Shown: one piece after another, positions 7,645 to 16,091 of the stretch
How positions within the stretch are numbered: position 1 is the first letter of the stretch
How the letters are laid out: each line of letters opens with the position of its first letter
Origin: Companilactobacillus suantsaicola
Lineage (GTDB): Bacteria > Bacillota > Bacilli > Lactobacillales > Lactobacillaceae
NCBI RefSeq assembly: GCF_004745525.1
Contig: NZ_RKLY01000002.1
Coordinates: 1-64,000 of the forward strand
Length of the DNA: 64,000 nt
Direction of reading: 5' to 3'
Made by a program: the position numbers and the translations under genes
The notes under the pieces: model-generated
Told to the model about the DNA's origin: nothing
The model's input: the letters and a program-made list of their open reading frames with translations, nothing else
Database searches by the model: none

Positions 7645-9963
7645 TTGGGAAGAAAATTACGGAATATTTTAACTCCACTTTTGTGCTTATTATCTGTAGT
7701 AATTTTTTGTCTAGCATTCAATCATGAAAATGTTTCTGCAGCAACTAATTACGGCAATGCTGATATGGTCACTAGTGGAACAATCGATGATCAGAACAAA
7801 ACCTACTCAACTGGTAGTACTGTTCCATTAACGATTGGCTTTGATTCAAACGGCCACAAACTTCAAAGTGGCGATACTTTAACGATCGATATCCCCGATC
7901 CATTAACGGTAAAACCTAGTAGCGATACTTTTGAAGTTTTAGGCGATGATGGTGAAGTTATTGGAACTGCTAAATTAGGCAATGATAATAAAATCGTCAT
8001 TACCTTTAGTGATGCGGTCAACGATATGGACACTGTTAAGGGGGAACTAAAGATTGGTAACGGCGTCACGGTCGACGCTAATAAAGCTGAAATTGGTGAC
8101 AATGATGTAGCCTTTGAAATTATTGATGGCAAATTTGATCACAGTAACTTAAAAGTTAAGGAAAAGAACAATGACAAGAACATTTCTAAAAAAGGTGTTT
8201 TTGGCACTGACGCAGATGGCAATGCTATTGTTACTTGGACTATCCTAGCTAACCGAAACAATTTGAATTTCGGTGATATGACAGTTACTGATAACATTAC
8301 TGATTCAAATTTAACTTATGTTCCTGGTTCAGTTGTCGTCCAAAACGCTACTTGGGTCGACAAACAAAATGGGAGTTACAAACGTGGTAGTACTGTTTCA
8401 TCTGACAAATATGCGTTAAAGGAATCAGACAATGGATTCGAATTAAGCATTCCTGATGCCAACACGCAAATGTATGCAATCATCTTTCAAACAAGAGTGA
8501 CAGATGAATCAAAAGTTACCGACGGTACAGTTTTTGAAAATTATGCCAGCTTAGAAGGTAAAATCACTGGTAGCGGAACCGATCCTTCAATTATCCAAGA
8601 GGAAGCTTACGGAAAAGTTGCTGGTAATACTAACGGTAATTCTGGTTCCGGTAGTGGTAATAAATTAGGCGGCGTAACGCTAACAAAATACGATGAAAAT
8701 AATCATCAGACTTTGTTAAACGGTGCTGTCTATGACTTGTACCAAGTTGGTTCTGATGAACCAGTTCAAACTAATTTGACAACTGATGAAAATGGTCAGA
8801 TCAAGTTAACCAATTTAAAAGCTGGTGATTATTACTTTAAAGAAGTTAAAGCACCCGCCGGCTATCAATTGAACAACAATGAGATTTTGTTTACCATCAC
8901 TGGTCAAACAACAACCCCTGTTGAAGTTTCTGGTTACGACGAACCTGAAAAAGAACAACTCGGTTCAATCGTGATTCAAAAAATTGATGCCGAAACTGGT
9001 TACAAATTAGCCGGAGCCGAATTTAATATTGTCGATGAAAAAGGTAATGTCGTTGGTACAATCACAACTGACCGTCTAGGCCTAGGACATTATTACAACC
9101 TACCAATCGGCAAATATAAATTAGTTGAAACAAAAGCTCCAGAAGGTTATCTCAAAGGTGACGACATCGACTTTGAAATCACAGCTGACAATCTAACGCC
9201 TGAACTGATTTCAGTTGAAAATCTCAAGGAACTCACTGGTGAAGGTAGTTATGGCATTGTTTTACACAAATATGATGCTGATAAAATAGCAGTCGATAAA
9301 GAAGATAAAGTTGGTGTTCCCGGAGCTGAATATACTTTATATGATGAAAACGGAACTGTTATCACAACAGCTATCACTAACGAATTAGGTGTAATTAGAG
9401 TTGATAACTTACCCGTCGGAAATTATTACTTCAAAGAAACTAAAGCACCCGATGGTTTTGATATTAACGATGATGAAATTCATTTTTCAATTACAGCTGA
9501 CGAAAACGGTACTGATTTAGATGCACTTGAAACATCTGACCCTAAGACTGTAGAGCCAGTTGAACCAAATCCTGAACCAACGGATCCTGAAACTAATCCA
9601 GAACCCGAGCCTAACCCTGAACCAACACCGGAGCCTAATCCAAATCCAGATCCAGAACCAACAGATCCTGAACCTGGTGACAATAACGGTGGAAACGTTG
9701 TAGATCCTGGTGAAAATGGTAATGGTACTGATACGGATGATAATAACAATTTAATTGTTGATCCAAATCATCCTGATACAAACGACGAAAACAATGAACA
9801 AGGTGGTGTCATTACACTACCAAGTACTGATACAAACAATAATTCCAATAACGATGCTAGTGAAAAACTTCCACAAACTGGTTCAAAATCCGGTTTAGCT
9901 GCTAGTTTATTAGGATTAGTACTTCTATCAGGAATTGTTTATTTCAAACGTCAAAATGCCTAA
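7645..9963 (+). CDS. LPXTG-anchored Cna-B/SpaA-type surface adhesin
   Basis: Cell-wall-anchored surface protein. I start at TTG 7645 (772 residues), 7 nt after GAAGGGGG; the ATG at 7624 has no ribosome binding site and contains the purine run. Order of parts: Sec signal peptide (cleaved near NVSAA, about residue 32), an N-terminal adhesin-like region to about 325, three Cna-B/SpaA repeats (about 340-430, 440-530, 535-630) each with a YDxxxx lysine strand and a K-E-(V/T)-K-A-P segment typical of isopeptide-forming domains, a Pro/Glu-rich spacer, then LPQTG at about 742, a hydrophobic segment and a basic tail. No sortase or pilin gene is adjacent, so it is probably a single adhesin anchored by the housekeeping sortase. 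The ligand is unknown. Confidence 0.9.
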   Translation: MGRKLRNILTPLLCLLSVVIFCLAFNHENVSAATNYGNADMVTSGTIDDQNKTYSTGSTVPLTIGFDSNGHKLQSGDTLTIDIPDPLTVKPSSDTFEVLGDDGEVIGTAKLGNDNKIVITFSDAVNDMDTVKGELKIGNGVTVDANKAEIGDNDVAFEIIDGKFDHSNLKVKEKNNDKNISKKGVFGTDADGNAIVTWTILANRNNLNFGDMTVTDNITDSNLTYVPGSVVVQNATWVDKQNGSYKRGSTVSSDKYALKESDNGFELSIPDANTQMYAIIFQTRVTDESKVTDGTVFENYASLEGKITGSGTDPSIIQEEAYGKVAGNTNGNSGSGSGNKLGGVTLTKYDENNHQTLLNGAVYDLYQVGSDEPVQTNLTTDENGQIKLTNLKAGDYYFKEVKAPAGYQLNNNEILFTITGQTTTPVEVSGYDEPEKEQLGSIVIQKIDAETGYKLAGAEFNIVDEKGNVVGTITTDRLGLGHYYNLPIGKYKLVETKAPEGYLKGDDIDFEITADNLTPELISVENLKELTGEGSYGIVLHKYDADKIAVDKEDKVGVPGAEYTLYDENGTVITTAITNELGVIRVDNLPVGNYYFKETKAPDGFDINDDEIHFSITADENGTDLDALETSDPKTVEPVEPNPEPTDPETNPEPEPNPEPTPEPNPNPDPEPTDPEPGDNNGGNVVDPGENGNGTDTDDNNNLIVDPNHPDTNDENNEQGGVITLPSTDTNNNSNNDASEKLPQTGSKSGLAASLLGLVLLSGIVYFKRQNA

Positions 9964-9968
9964 TTTAG

Positions 9969-10011
9969 AGCAAAAAAATAAGTTGGAATTTATCCAGCTT
10001 ATTTTTTTTAC
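9969..10011 (+). terminator. Intrinsic terminator after the adhesin gene
   Basis: AATAAGTTGGA / TCCAGCTTATT stem followed by eight T on the plus strand, just past the stop at 9963. The A-run on the other side could let it work in both directions. Confidence 0.85.
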
Positions 10012-10029
10012 TTTAAATTTTTAGTTTAA

Positions 10030-10103
10030 ACGAGTTACACAAGTTCAGTGTGCAATTCGTGGAATTAGGCTATCCGGCTGAGTCTAAGCGGCTTGTTCCA
10101 CTC
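10030..10103. repeat. Pair of imperfect hairpins between convergent genes
   Basis: Two adjacent stems: CGAGTTACACA with TGTGCAATTCG, then GTGGAA / TTCCAC enclosing further partial pairing. No U-tract. They lie where the adhesin and DUF2207 genes converge; function unknown. Confidence 0.4.
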
Positions 10104-10108
10104 TCTAA

Positions 10109-11878
10109 TTAAAAGGCTCCACCACCGGAACCTCCACCGAAGCCTCCAGAAGAACCACCTGAGAATCCACCTGATCCGCCGGCTCCTAAAGCACCTGTGA
10201 AAGCTGATTGGAATCCTTGATTATGTCGACTAGCAAAACTATTACTACCAACGTAATATAACATGATCCCCGAACCATTAACTGCTTCAACACCGAAGTT
10301 TATTCTCAATGCCTTAATAACTCGGTCAGAAACGCCAAAGACGACCGCATATGGCAAAAATCTTTCCCAAAGTATTAAATCACCGACTTCAGCCATCTTG
10401 ATATCATCAATATCTTCCAACATCCGTTTGAAAGCTCGAATTTGATTGATCTCAATTTCACCTTGGTCTGTATAAGCCGTTATCTGCTTTTTAACAAAGA
10501 AATAAGGAATCCAGGCAATTACACCTAGAACTAATAAAGTCGTCAGTGAAATGGCTAAATGATTGCTCAACAACATGGAAATAACAAACATGATGACAAT
10601 AATAATATCAATACCTACAACTGCTCCTCGGAAGTTTTTCACAATTGCTAAGTTTTTTAGATCCAAGTATTTTTCACGACCACTGGCCGCATCATCAGCC
10701 CACTTGTTAAATCTGTCATCGACCTCGTCATTATTTTTCTTGGCATAACTGCGAATTTGTTTAAGTCGAAATGATGTCCCATCACCAATTGTTTCAAATA
10801 GATATTTATAAAATTCATTGGTGACCGGTTTCAAAGCGGTTACCTTAAAATCTTTACCGATCTTATCAATTTTCATTCGACCGTAACCCGCTTCATTCAA
10901 TAAGTCCGCCGTCAAAGATAAGCTATCAGCCTGCTTTGATTTATCCAATAGGACTTTCGTAAAACTAGGTGCAAATGGCGGTTCATCGAAGAAATGATGT
11001 AGTGGTGTTGGAATCTGATGTTTATTACCAGGATGTTTCTTGATTTTAATATATTGATACCAATAAATCCCCAAAATCAATAAAACTCCAATGGCCATCA
11101 AAACTCCATAGATAACACTCTTTTGACGACGTTTAGCATTTGCCTCTTGAGCCAATTTCTTTTCATCGTTCATGATGCTAGCTTTTTTGTCGGCATCAAC
11201 GAAATTTTTGTTAGCTGAAGTTACTGCCTTTGGAAAGATGATGTGACTCTCAACACTCGTATTCTCAGCCAATTCATCAAGCGTGATAACTACGCGGCCT
11301 TTTTTTCTATCTACTTTCGTATAACCGTTCAAAGGCCCGTGGGTCCAAGCTCTCAACTGAGAAATATTTTTGTCGGGAAAATTAATATTCAGCTTAATAT
11401 CTTTTAATTCGTTGTCCCAACCATTACCAATTATTTTCCAATTTAGTTCGGCGGTATCACGATAGTTAGTAATCACGCCAAACAATTTGTATTTATAAGT
11501 AAAGGTGATCGATGCCGAATCGACCGTATGATAAACCTTCATTCGCATTGCATCTTTAGTCCGCGTCACCTTAAAAGTATTATTCTTCCCAGAATCACTA
11601 GGAGTCAACTTTTTATCTCCGCCACCGATATCGACGAACACTTCCGGATCACCGGCACCTTTAATTCCCCGTAAATCTTGATTGTAATAAACTCCATGGA
11701 AATCACCTTGAAAATCGTAAGTGATTTTTTGAGTGATTTGTGCATCCCCGTCTTTTAAAACGTCGACATTAACTCGATACTTCTCAATCGAATATTCATC
11801 AGCTTTGACAGTTGTTGGCGTCAAAAAAAGAAATGCTATTCCACATAAAGCCATAAAAAAACCGACTAATTTTTTCAT
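10109..11878 (-). CDS. DUF2207 membrane protein with Gly/Ser-rich tail
   Basis: 589 residues: signal peptide (about 1-26, ending TVKADE), an extracellular beta-rich DUF2207 region to about 235, a membrane segment near 255-275, a cytoplasmic region, two further membrane segments near 425-470, and a C-terminal tail made almost only of Gly, Ser and Phe after about residue 565. The family is common in Firmicutes; its biochemical role is not established and I do not assign one. It is monocistronic as far as visible, convergent with the adhesin gene. Confidence 0.8.
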   Translation of the reverse strand: MKKLVGFFMALCGIAFLFLTPTTVKADEYSIEKYRVNVDVLKDGDAQITQKITYDFQGDFHGVYYNQDLRGIKGAGDPEVFVDIGGGDKKLTPSDSGKNNTFKVTRTKDAMRMKVYHTVDSASITFTYKYKLFGVITNYRDTAELNWKIIGNGWDNELKDIKLNINFPDKNISQLRAWTHGPLNGYTKVDRKKGRVVITLDELAENTSVESHIIFPKAVTSANKNFVDADKKASIMNDEKKLAQEANAKRRQKSVIYGVLMAIGVLLILGIYWYQYIKIKKHPGNKHQIPTPLHHFFDEPPFAPSFTKVLLDKSKQADSLSLTADLLNEAGYGRMKIDKIGKDFKVTALKPVTNEFYKYLFETIGDGTSFRLKQIRSYAKKNNDEVDDRFNKWADDAASGREKYLDLKNLAIVKNFRGAVVGIDIIIVIMFVISMLLSNHLAISLTTLLVLGVIAWIPYFFVKKQITAYTDQGEIEINQIRAFKRMLEDIDDIKMAEVGDLILWERFLPYAVVFGVSDRVIKALRINFGVEAVNGSGIMLYYVGSNSFASRHNQGFQSAFTGALGAGGSGGFSGGSSGGFGGGSGGGAF

Positions 11879-11956
11879 ACTTTCCCCCGCTATATTATAC
11901 TGACAATTTTATCATATATGGCCACATTGGGCAGTATCTGTTTGATTAGTGAAGTT

Positions 11957-12136
11957 GATGGTTCTTGGTTGTCTTTGGCTACCTCATAACTGTCTCTAAT
12001 CGGCAAAGCCGAATAAGGATTACGGTCGCCTTTGAGCGACTCCATAACTGTCTCTATATCGGCAAAGCCGAATGGTTCGTGGTTGTCTTCGACAACCGCA
12101 TAACTGTCTCTAATCGGCAAAGCCGATAAGAGACAG
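11957..12136. repeat. Tandem array of alternating hairpins downstream of smpB
   Basis: Three units begin CATAACTGTCTCTA at 11985, 12043 and 12099 (periods 58 and 56). Each carries the hairpin ATCGGCAAAGCCGAT or a close variant. Between them are second hairpins (GGTCGCCTTTGAGCGACT, GGTTGTCTTCGACAACC); a degenerate one lies upstream of the first unit. The last unit ends in a near-perfect 35-nt palindrome. A reading frame crosses the array on the minus strand, but it begins inside smpB and looks like translated repeat. Confidence 0.75.
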
Positions 12137-12137
12137 T

Positions 12138-12172
12138 AAAAAAAAGGCGTAATCAACTGAGAGTCAATACGC
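12138..12172 (-). terminator. Intrinsic terminator overlapping the smpB stop
   Basis: Minus strand: GCGTATTGACT / AGTTGATTACGC stem followed by eight T. The stop codon is inside the stem, so termination is immediate. Confidence 0.7.
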
Positions 12173-12634
12173 ATTCTTAACAATACGTTGAATTTCTCTC
12201 TCTTGATCACGCTTTTTAATTGTTTCACGTTTATCGTATTTTCTTTTACCTTCAGCTACGCCAATCAATACTTTAGCAAAACCATGCTTCAAGTAAACTT
12301 TCAAAGGAATAACAGTAATTCCCTTTTCTTGAACGGTAGAACTTATCTTACGGATTTCTTTTTTGTGCATTAGTAATTTACGATTTCTCAATGGATCATG
12401 ATTAAACTGATTCCCTTGATCATAAACACTGATGTTAACATTCTCTAACCAAAGTTCCCCATTTCTAGGTTGGACGAATCCATCTTTGATATTGATTTTA
12501 CTTGCCCGAACGGATTTGATCTCCGTTCCAGTTAAAGAAATTCCGGCTTCATAAGTATCTAAAATATTATAATCATGACGAGCTTTACGATTATTAGCTA
12601 CTTCATTAGCAGCTTTTGTGTGATGTTTCTTCAT
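12164..12634 (-). CDS. smpB: SsrA-binding protein SmpB
   Basis: Binds tmRNA and delivers it to stalled ribosomes for trans-translation. The 156-residue length is normal. The conserved opening ([12 protein letters not shown]), the GTEIKSVR strand and the basic C-terminal tail [15 protein letters not shown] are all present. It follows rnr by 6 bp on the same strand, the usual pairing of SmpB with RNase R in Firmicutes, consistent with their shared role in quality control. The tmRNA gene is not in the window. Confidence 0.97.
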   Translation of the reverse strand: MKKHHTKAANEVANNRKARHDYNILDTYEAGISLTGTEIKSVRASKINIKDGFVQPRNGELWLENVNISVYDQGNQFNHDPLRNRKLLMHKKEIRKISSTVQEKGITVIPLKVYLKHGFAKVLIGVAEGKRKYDKRETIKKRDQEREIQRIVKNAY

Positions 12635-12640
12635 CTATCA

Positions 12641-14977
12641 TCACCGGCTTTCGTATTTACCACGTCTCTTATGGTTGTTGTGGTTATTATTATTTTTACC
12701 ACGTTTATCATTATTGTGACGACCATGACCTCCACGGCCACGACCATGTTGCATCGAACGCTTCTTCTTGAATTCAGCTTCACGTTTATCAGCTTGTTCT
12801 TGTTCTTCAGGAGTCAATACTCGTTCAAAGTCAATTTGGCGATGTTCAACATCGGCTCTGATTAACTTAACCTTGATTGGTTGACCAACCTTGAAGGTCT
12901 TACCAGTTCCACGACCATGCATTGACATGCTCTTTTCATCATATTCATAGAAGTCATCCTTCATATTAGAAATATGAATCAAACCTTCAACGGTATTTTC
13001 CAATTGAACGAACATCCCAAAACTAGTTACTGAACTCACAACAGCATCGAATTCACTACCAACTTGATCAGCCATGTATTCAGTCTTCTTCAAGTCGTCA
13101 ACGGCACGTTCAGCATTGATAGAAATTCTTTCACGGCCAGAGGTATGTTCAGCAACATCAGGCAATTTAGCTTTCCACTTAGCTTGTTCATCATCAGTAA
13201 AGCCATTTTCGGCATAACTGTGAATCATACGATGAACCATCAAATCAGGGTATCTTCTGATTGGTGAAGTAAAGTGAGTATAGTACTTAGCAGCTAAACC
13301 GAAGTGTCCCAATGGATTATCAGAATATCTAGCTTGTTGCATACTACGTAACAACATAATTGTGACAACTGGTTCTTCTGGTGTATCGATCACTTTAGCT
13401 AAAACGTTTTGGAACATCTTAGGGGTGATTTCTTTTAAGTTACCTTGAACTTGAACACCCATAGCGGCAACGAATTCAAAGAAGTTCTTAACTTTTTCAT
13501 CGTCTGGCTTTTCATGGACACGATACAAGAATGGAACGTGTTTTAAATTGTAATTCATGGCAACTGTTTCATTAGCAGCTAACATGAATGATTCGATCAT
13601 CTTTTCAGAAGTTCCACGTTCTCTTAACTTGATATCGATTGGCTTACCGTTCTCATCAACAATGATTTTAGCTTCAGTTTCTTCAAAGTCGATTGCTCCA
13701 CGTTCATGACGTTTGTTGAACAAAATCTCATGAAGTGCTGCCATATTTTTCAAGGTTGGTACAAGTGGTGCGTATTCTTGAGTGAGTTCTTCATCACCCT
13801 TGAGAATCTCATTAACATTGTTGTAAGTCATTCGATATTTTGATTGGATCACACTAGGATAGATGTCATATTTAACAACATTCCCTTGGTGATCAATTTC
13901 CATATCACAAGTTAAAGCTAGTCGATCAACATTAGGATTCAATGAACAAATACCATTTGATAATCTAAATGGCAACATTGGAATAACACGATCAACTAAG
14001 TAAGTACTTGTTCCACGAGCATAAGCTTCCTGGTCAATTGGTGAACCTTCAGTAACGTAGTGAGTAACATCAGCGATATGGACTTCCAAATGGAAGTTAC
14101 CGTTTGGCAACATATCAACGCCGACCGCGTCATCAAAGTCTTTTGAGTCATCGCCATCGATTGTGATGACCATATTCTTAGTTAAGTCTTTTCTACCAAC
14201 TCGTTCACTATCCAAAACATGGTCAGGAATAGCTTCAGCAGCTTTGAGAACTTCACTTGGAAATTCAGGATTAATATCGTTATCCACAACGATGGACATA
14301 ATATCAACACCAGGATCATTCTTATTACCAATGATCTCTAGCGCCGTTCCTTCCATACTTTGTGGATGCTTATCATTTGGGTATTCATCGATCGACACTT
14401 GAACCATATCACCCATTTGTGGGTGGAGTCCCTTATCAGAAATGAAAATCATGTATGAAGCAATTTTCTTTTCGTGACTTTGAACGTATCCGTAGAAACC
14501 AGTTTTTTCAACTTGTGAATCACTGTAAGGATGGAATTCACCGACAGCTTTTGTCAATGATCTCTCAATAATCTTAGTGATTTCTCCTTCAGGTCCTTTA
14601 TCGATCCAAGGATTTGAAGGCTTAGTGATTTTCACTTCAACCGTATCACCATTAACGGCATGTAAAGTGTTACTTCTAGCAATGAAAGCGTCTGGTTCAA
14701 CTTCGTCATAGCGAACGAAACCAAAACCTTTATCGTTACCCTTGAATTCACCTTCAACAACATTTTCTGGAGCAGCCATCTTGAATTCGTCTTTGTTGGT
14801 TAGGCTAATTTTACTTTCACCTTCCAAGACTGCAAGAGCTTTAACTACTCGTTTAAAAGCTGAAGATCCATGCATACGCAAGATGTCTTCAATTTGTTCA
14901 GATTTATAACGGCGATCAGGATTACTTCTGAAAACCTCTAAAATATCTGCAATTAATTTTTCTTCTTTATCTGGCAT
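12641..14977 (-). CDS. rnr: Ribonuclease R
   Basis: Processive 3'-5' exoribonuclease that degrades structured RNA and works with SmpB-tmRNA. The start is ATG 14977 (778 residues), 6 nt after GAGGAAAG; an in-frame TTG at 14989 overlaps that site. Order of domains: N-terminal winged helix (about 1-70), two cold-shock domains (about 75-230), RNB catalytic domain with the acidic metal-binding cluster DGDDSKDFDDAVG near 275, an S1 domain near 630-715, and a low-complexity Lys/Arg/Asn/Gly/His tail. It is followed by smpB and preceded by est in one direction. Confidence 0.97.
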   Translation of the reverse strand: MPDKEEKLIADILEVFRSNPDRRYKSEQIEDILRMHGSSAFKRVVKALAVLEGESKISLTNKDEFKMAAPENVVEGEFKGNDKGFGFVRYDEVEPDAFIARSNTLHAVNGDTVEVKITKPSNPWIDKGPEGEITKIIERSLTKAVGEFHPYSDSQVEKTGFYGYVQSHEKKIASYMIFISDKGLHPQMGDMVQVSIDEYPNDKHPQSMEGTALEIIGNKNDPGVDIMSIVVDNDINPEFPSEVLKAAEAIPDHVLDSERVGRKDLTKNMVITIDGDDSKDFDDAVGVDMLPNGNFHLEVHIADVTHYVTEGSPIDQEAYARGTSTYLVDRVIPMLPFRLSNGICSLNPNVDRLALTCDMEIDHQGNVVKYDIYPSVIQSKYRMTYNNVNEILKGDEELTQEYAPLVPTLKNMAALHEILFNKRHERGAIDFEETEAKIIVDENGKPIDIKLRERGTSEKMIESFMLAANETVAMNYNLKHVPFLYRVHEKPDDEKVKNFFEFVAAMGVQVQGNLKEITPKMFQNVLAKVIDTPEEPVVTIMLLRSMQQARYSDNPLGHFGLAAKYYTHFTSPIRRYPDLMVHRMIHSYAENGFTDDEQAKWKAKLPDVAEHTSGRERISINAERAVDDLKKTEYMADQVGSEFDAVVSSVTSFGMFVQLENTVEGLIHISNMKDDFYEYDEKSMSMHGRGTGKTFKVGQPIKVKLIRADVEHRQIDFERVLTPEEQEQADKREAEFKKKRSMQHGRGRGGHGRHNNDKRGKNNNNHNNHKRRGKYESR

Positions 14978-14985
14978 TTCTTTCC

Positions 14986-15723
14986 TCAATTATTTTCTAA
15001 AAAGTTTAACACGGCACTCTCCAACTGTTTGTGAGCACTGTTGATGGTTAAAACATGGCCCGCATCATACAAATGCAGCTGTGACGTTTCAACCTTTTGA
15101 GCTACAATTTTTGCAGCATCAGGATCTACCAATTTATCATTTATACCTTGACCAATAAAATATGGCCGTTTTATTTCAGCTAAGTTGTCAGCAACACTAT
15201 CAGTCGTCTTTCTAACACTTGTCAACATCGAATCAATCTTTGAATCAACCACTCTAACTTTGGAGTCTAGTTCAAAATCTGACAGTCCCTGTTGTAAAGA
15301 ATACACCTTTTTGGTATATGTCATAAAGGCCTTTCTAATTTCCGAAAAATTAGATGAGTATAGTGGTGAGCCAAATACTCCACCCTTTAAGACATCAGGA
15401 ATCTCTTCCAATGCCTTCGTGGCAAAGATTGCTCCAAGTGAAAGTCCAAAAACATAAATTTTTGTTTTACCTTGTTCTTTTAAAAATTCCACCGCTTCTT
15501 TTGTTTGCAACCACCAGTTCTGTGGACCACCTTGGTTTAAAATATCTAGTGGTTCACTCGTTCCGTGACCGGCAAACATTGGAGCATAGACCGAATAATT
15601 ATTTCTTTGCAAAGTTCTTCCTAAGAGTCGCATATCATTGCTAGTTCCGGAAAATGAATGCAATAGTAGGACTGCTTGTTGACCTTGATCAAAATAAAAT
15701 GGCTGTGGTGTCAAAATTTTCAA
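14986..15723 (-). CDS. est: Carboxylesterase / alpha-beta hydrolase (Est30-like)
   Basis: Hydrolyses carboxyl esters in the cytosol; the natural substrate is not known. The 245-residue fold shows the oxyanion region LLLHSFSGTSND, nucleophile Ser in GLSLGAIFA, an Asp in NDKLVDPDAA and His in DAGHVLT. Initiation is at TTG with AAGGAG 9 nt upstream. It sits between secG and rnr, the conserved secG-est-rnr-smpB order of lactobacilli, but an intrinsic terminator separates it from secG. Confidence 0.9.
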   Translation of the reverse strand: MKILTPQPFYFDQGQQAVLLLHSFSGTSNDMRLLGRTLQRNNYSVYAPMFAGHGTSEPLDILNQGGPQNWWLQTKEAVEFLKEQGKTKIYVFGLSLGAIFATKALEEIPDVLKGGVFGSPLYSSNFSEIRKAFMTYTKKVYSLQQGLSDFELDSKVRVVDSKIDSMLTSVRKTTDSVADNLAEIKRPYFIGQGINDKLVDPDAAKIVAQKVETSQLHLYDAGHVLTINSAHKQLESAVLNFLENN

Positions 15724-15743
15724 TTAAAAACACTCCTTATAAC

Positions 15744-15771
15744 AAAAAACCTCCTGAGAAACTTCAGGAGG
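15744..15771 (-). terminator. Intrinsic terminator between secG and est
   Basis: Minus strand: CCTCCTGA / TCAGGAGG stem and a TTTTTT tract right after the secG stop. Some read-through would be needed for est to be expressed from secG. Confidence 0.85.
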
Positions 15772-15781
15772 AATAAATTGC

Positions 15782-16018
15782 TTAGTGAGATGATAAGTAT
15801 ACTAGTATCAACGAACATACGAAAAATAACACTAGTAAGACGTAAGTCACTTTAACCATAAAGGCTTCGAAACCACGTTTCTTTTGGTTGCTGAATAGGT
15901 CGCCACCACCACCAGATAATGCATTCAAAGCATCTTGTTGCTTTGTTGGTTGCATTAAGACGGCAATTATTATCAAAATGGAAACGATTATCAACACTGT
16001 TTCAATAACGTTATACAC
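15782..16018 (-). CDS. secG: Preprotein translocase subunit SecG
   Basis: Small auxiliary subunit of the SecYEG channel. 78 residues with two hydrophobic segments (about 5-20 and 55-75) around the conserved MQPTKQQDALNALSGGGGDLF stretch, typical of Firmicute SecG. GTG start, with GGAGG 8 nt upstream. It has a strong terminator after it. Confidence 0.93.
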   Translation of the reverse strand: MYNVIETVLIIVSILIIIAVLMQPTKQQDALNALSGGGGDLFSNQKKRGFEAFMVKVTYVLLVLFFVCSLILVYLSSH

Positions 16019-16091
16019 CTGTAAAACCTCCGTTCATGGTGTTGAAAGCTGAAATCACTCCTAAAACAATAACACAAAACTAGTCAAATTT

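Noticed and set aside
9480-9749. Gly/Ser-rich minus-strand ORF
   Set aside because: Complement of the Pro/Glu-rich spacer of the adhesin; low-complexity artefact.
11957-12136. CRISPR array
   Set aside because: Units repeat with a period of 56-58, but the spacers are themselves hairpins, there are only three units and no cas genes.
11890-12228. 112-residue ORF on the minus strand across the smpB end
   Set aside because: It begins inside smpB in another frame, has no ribosome binding site, and most of it is the translated hairpin array (SALPIRDSY repeated).
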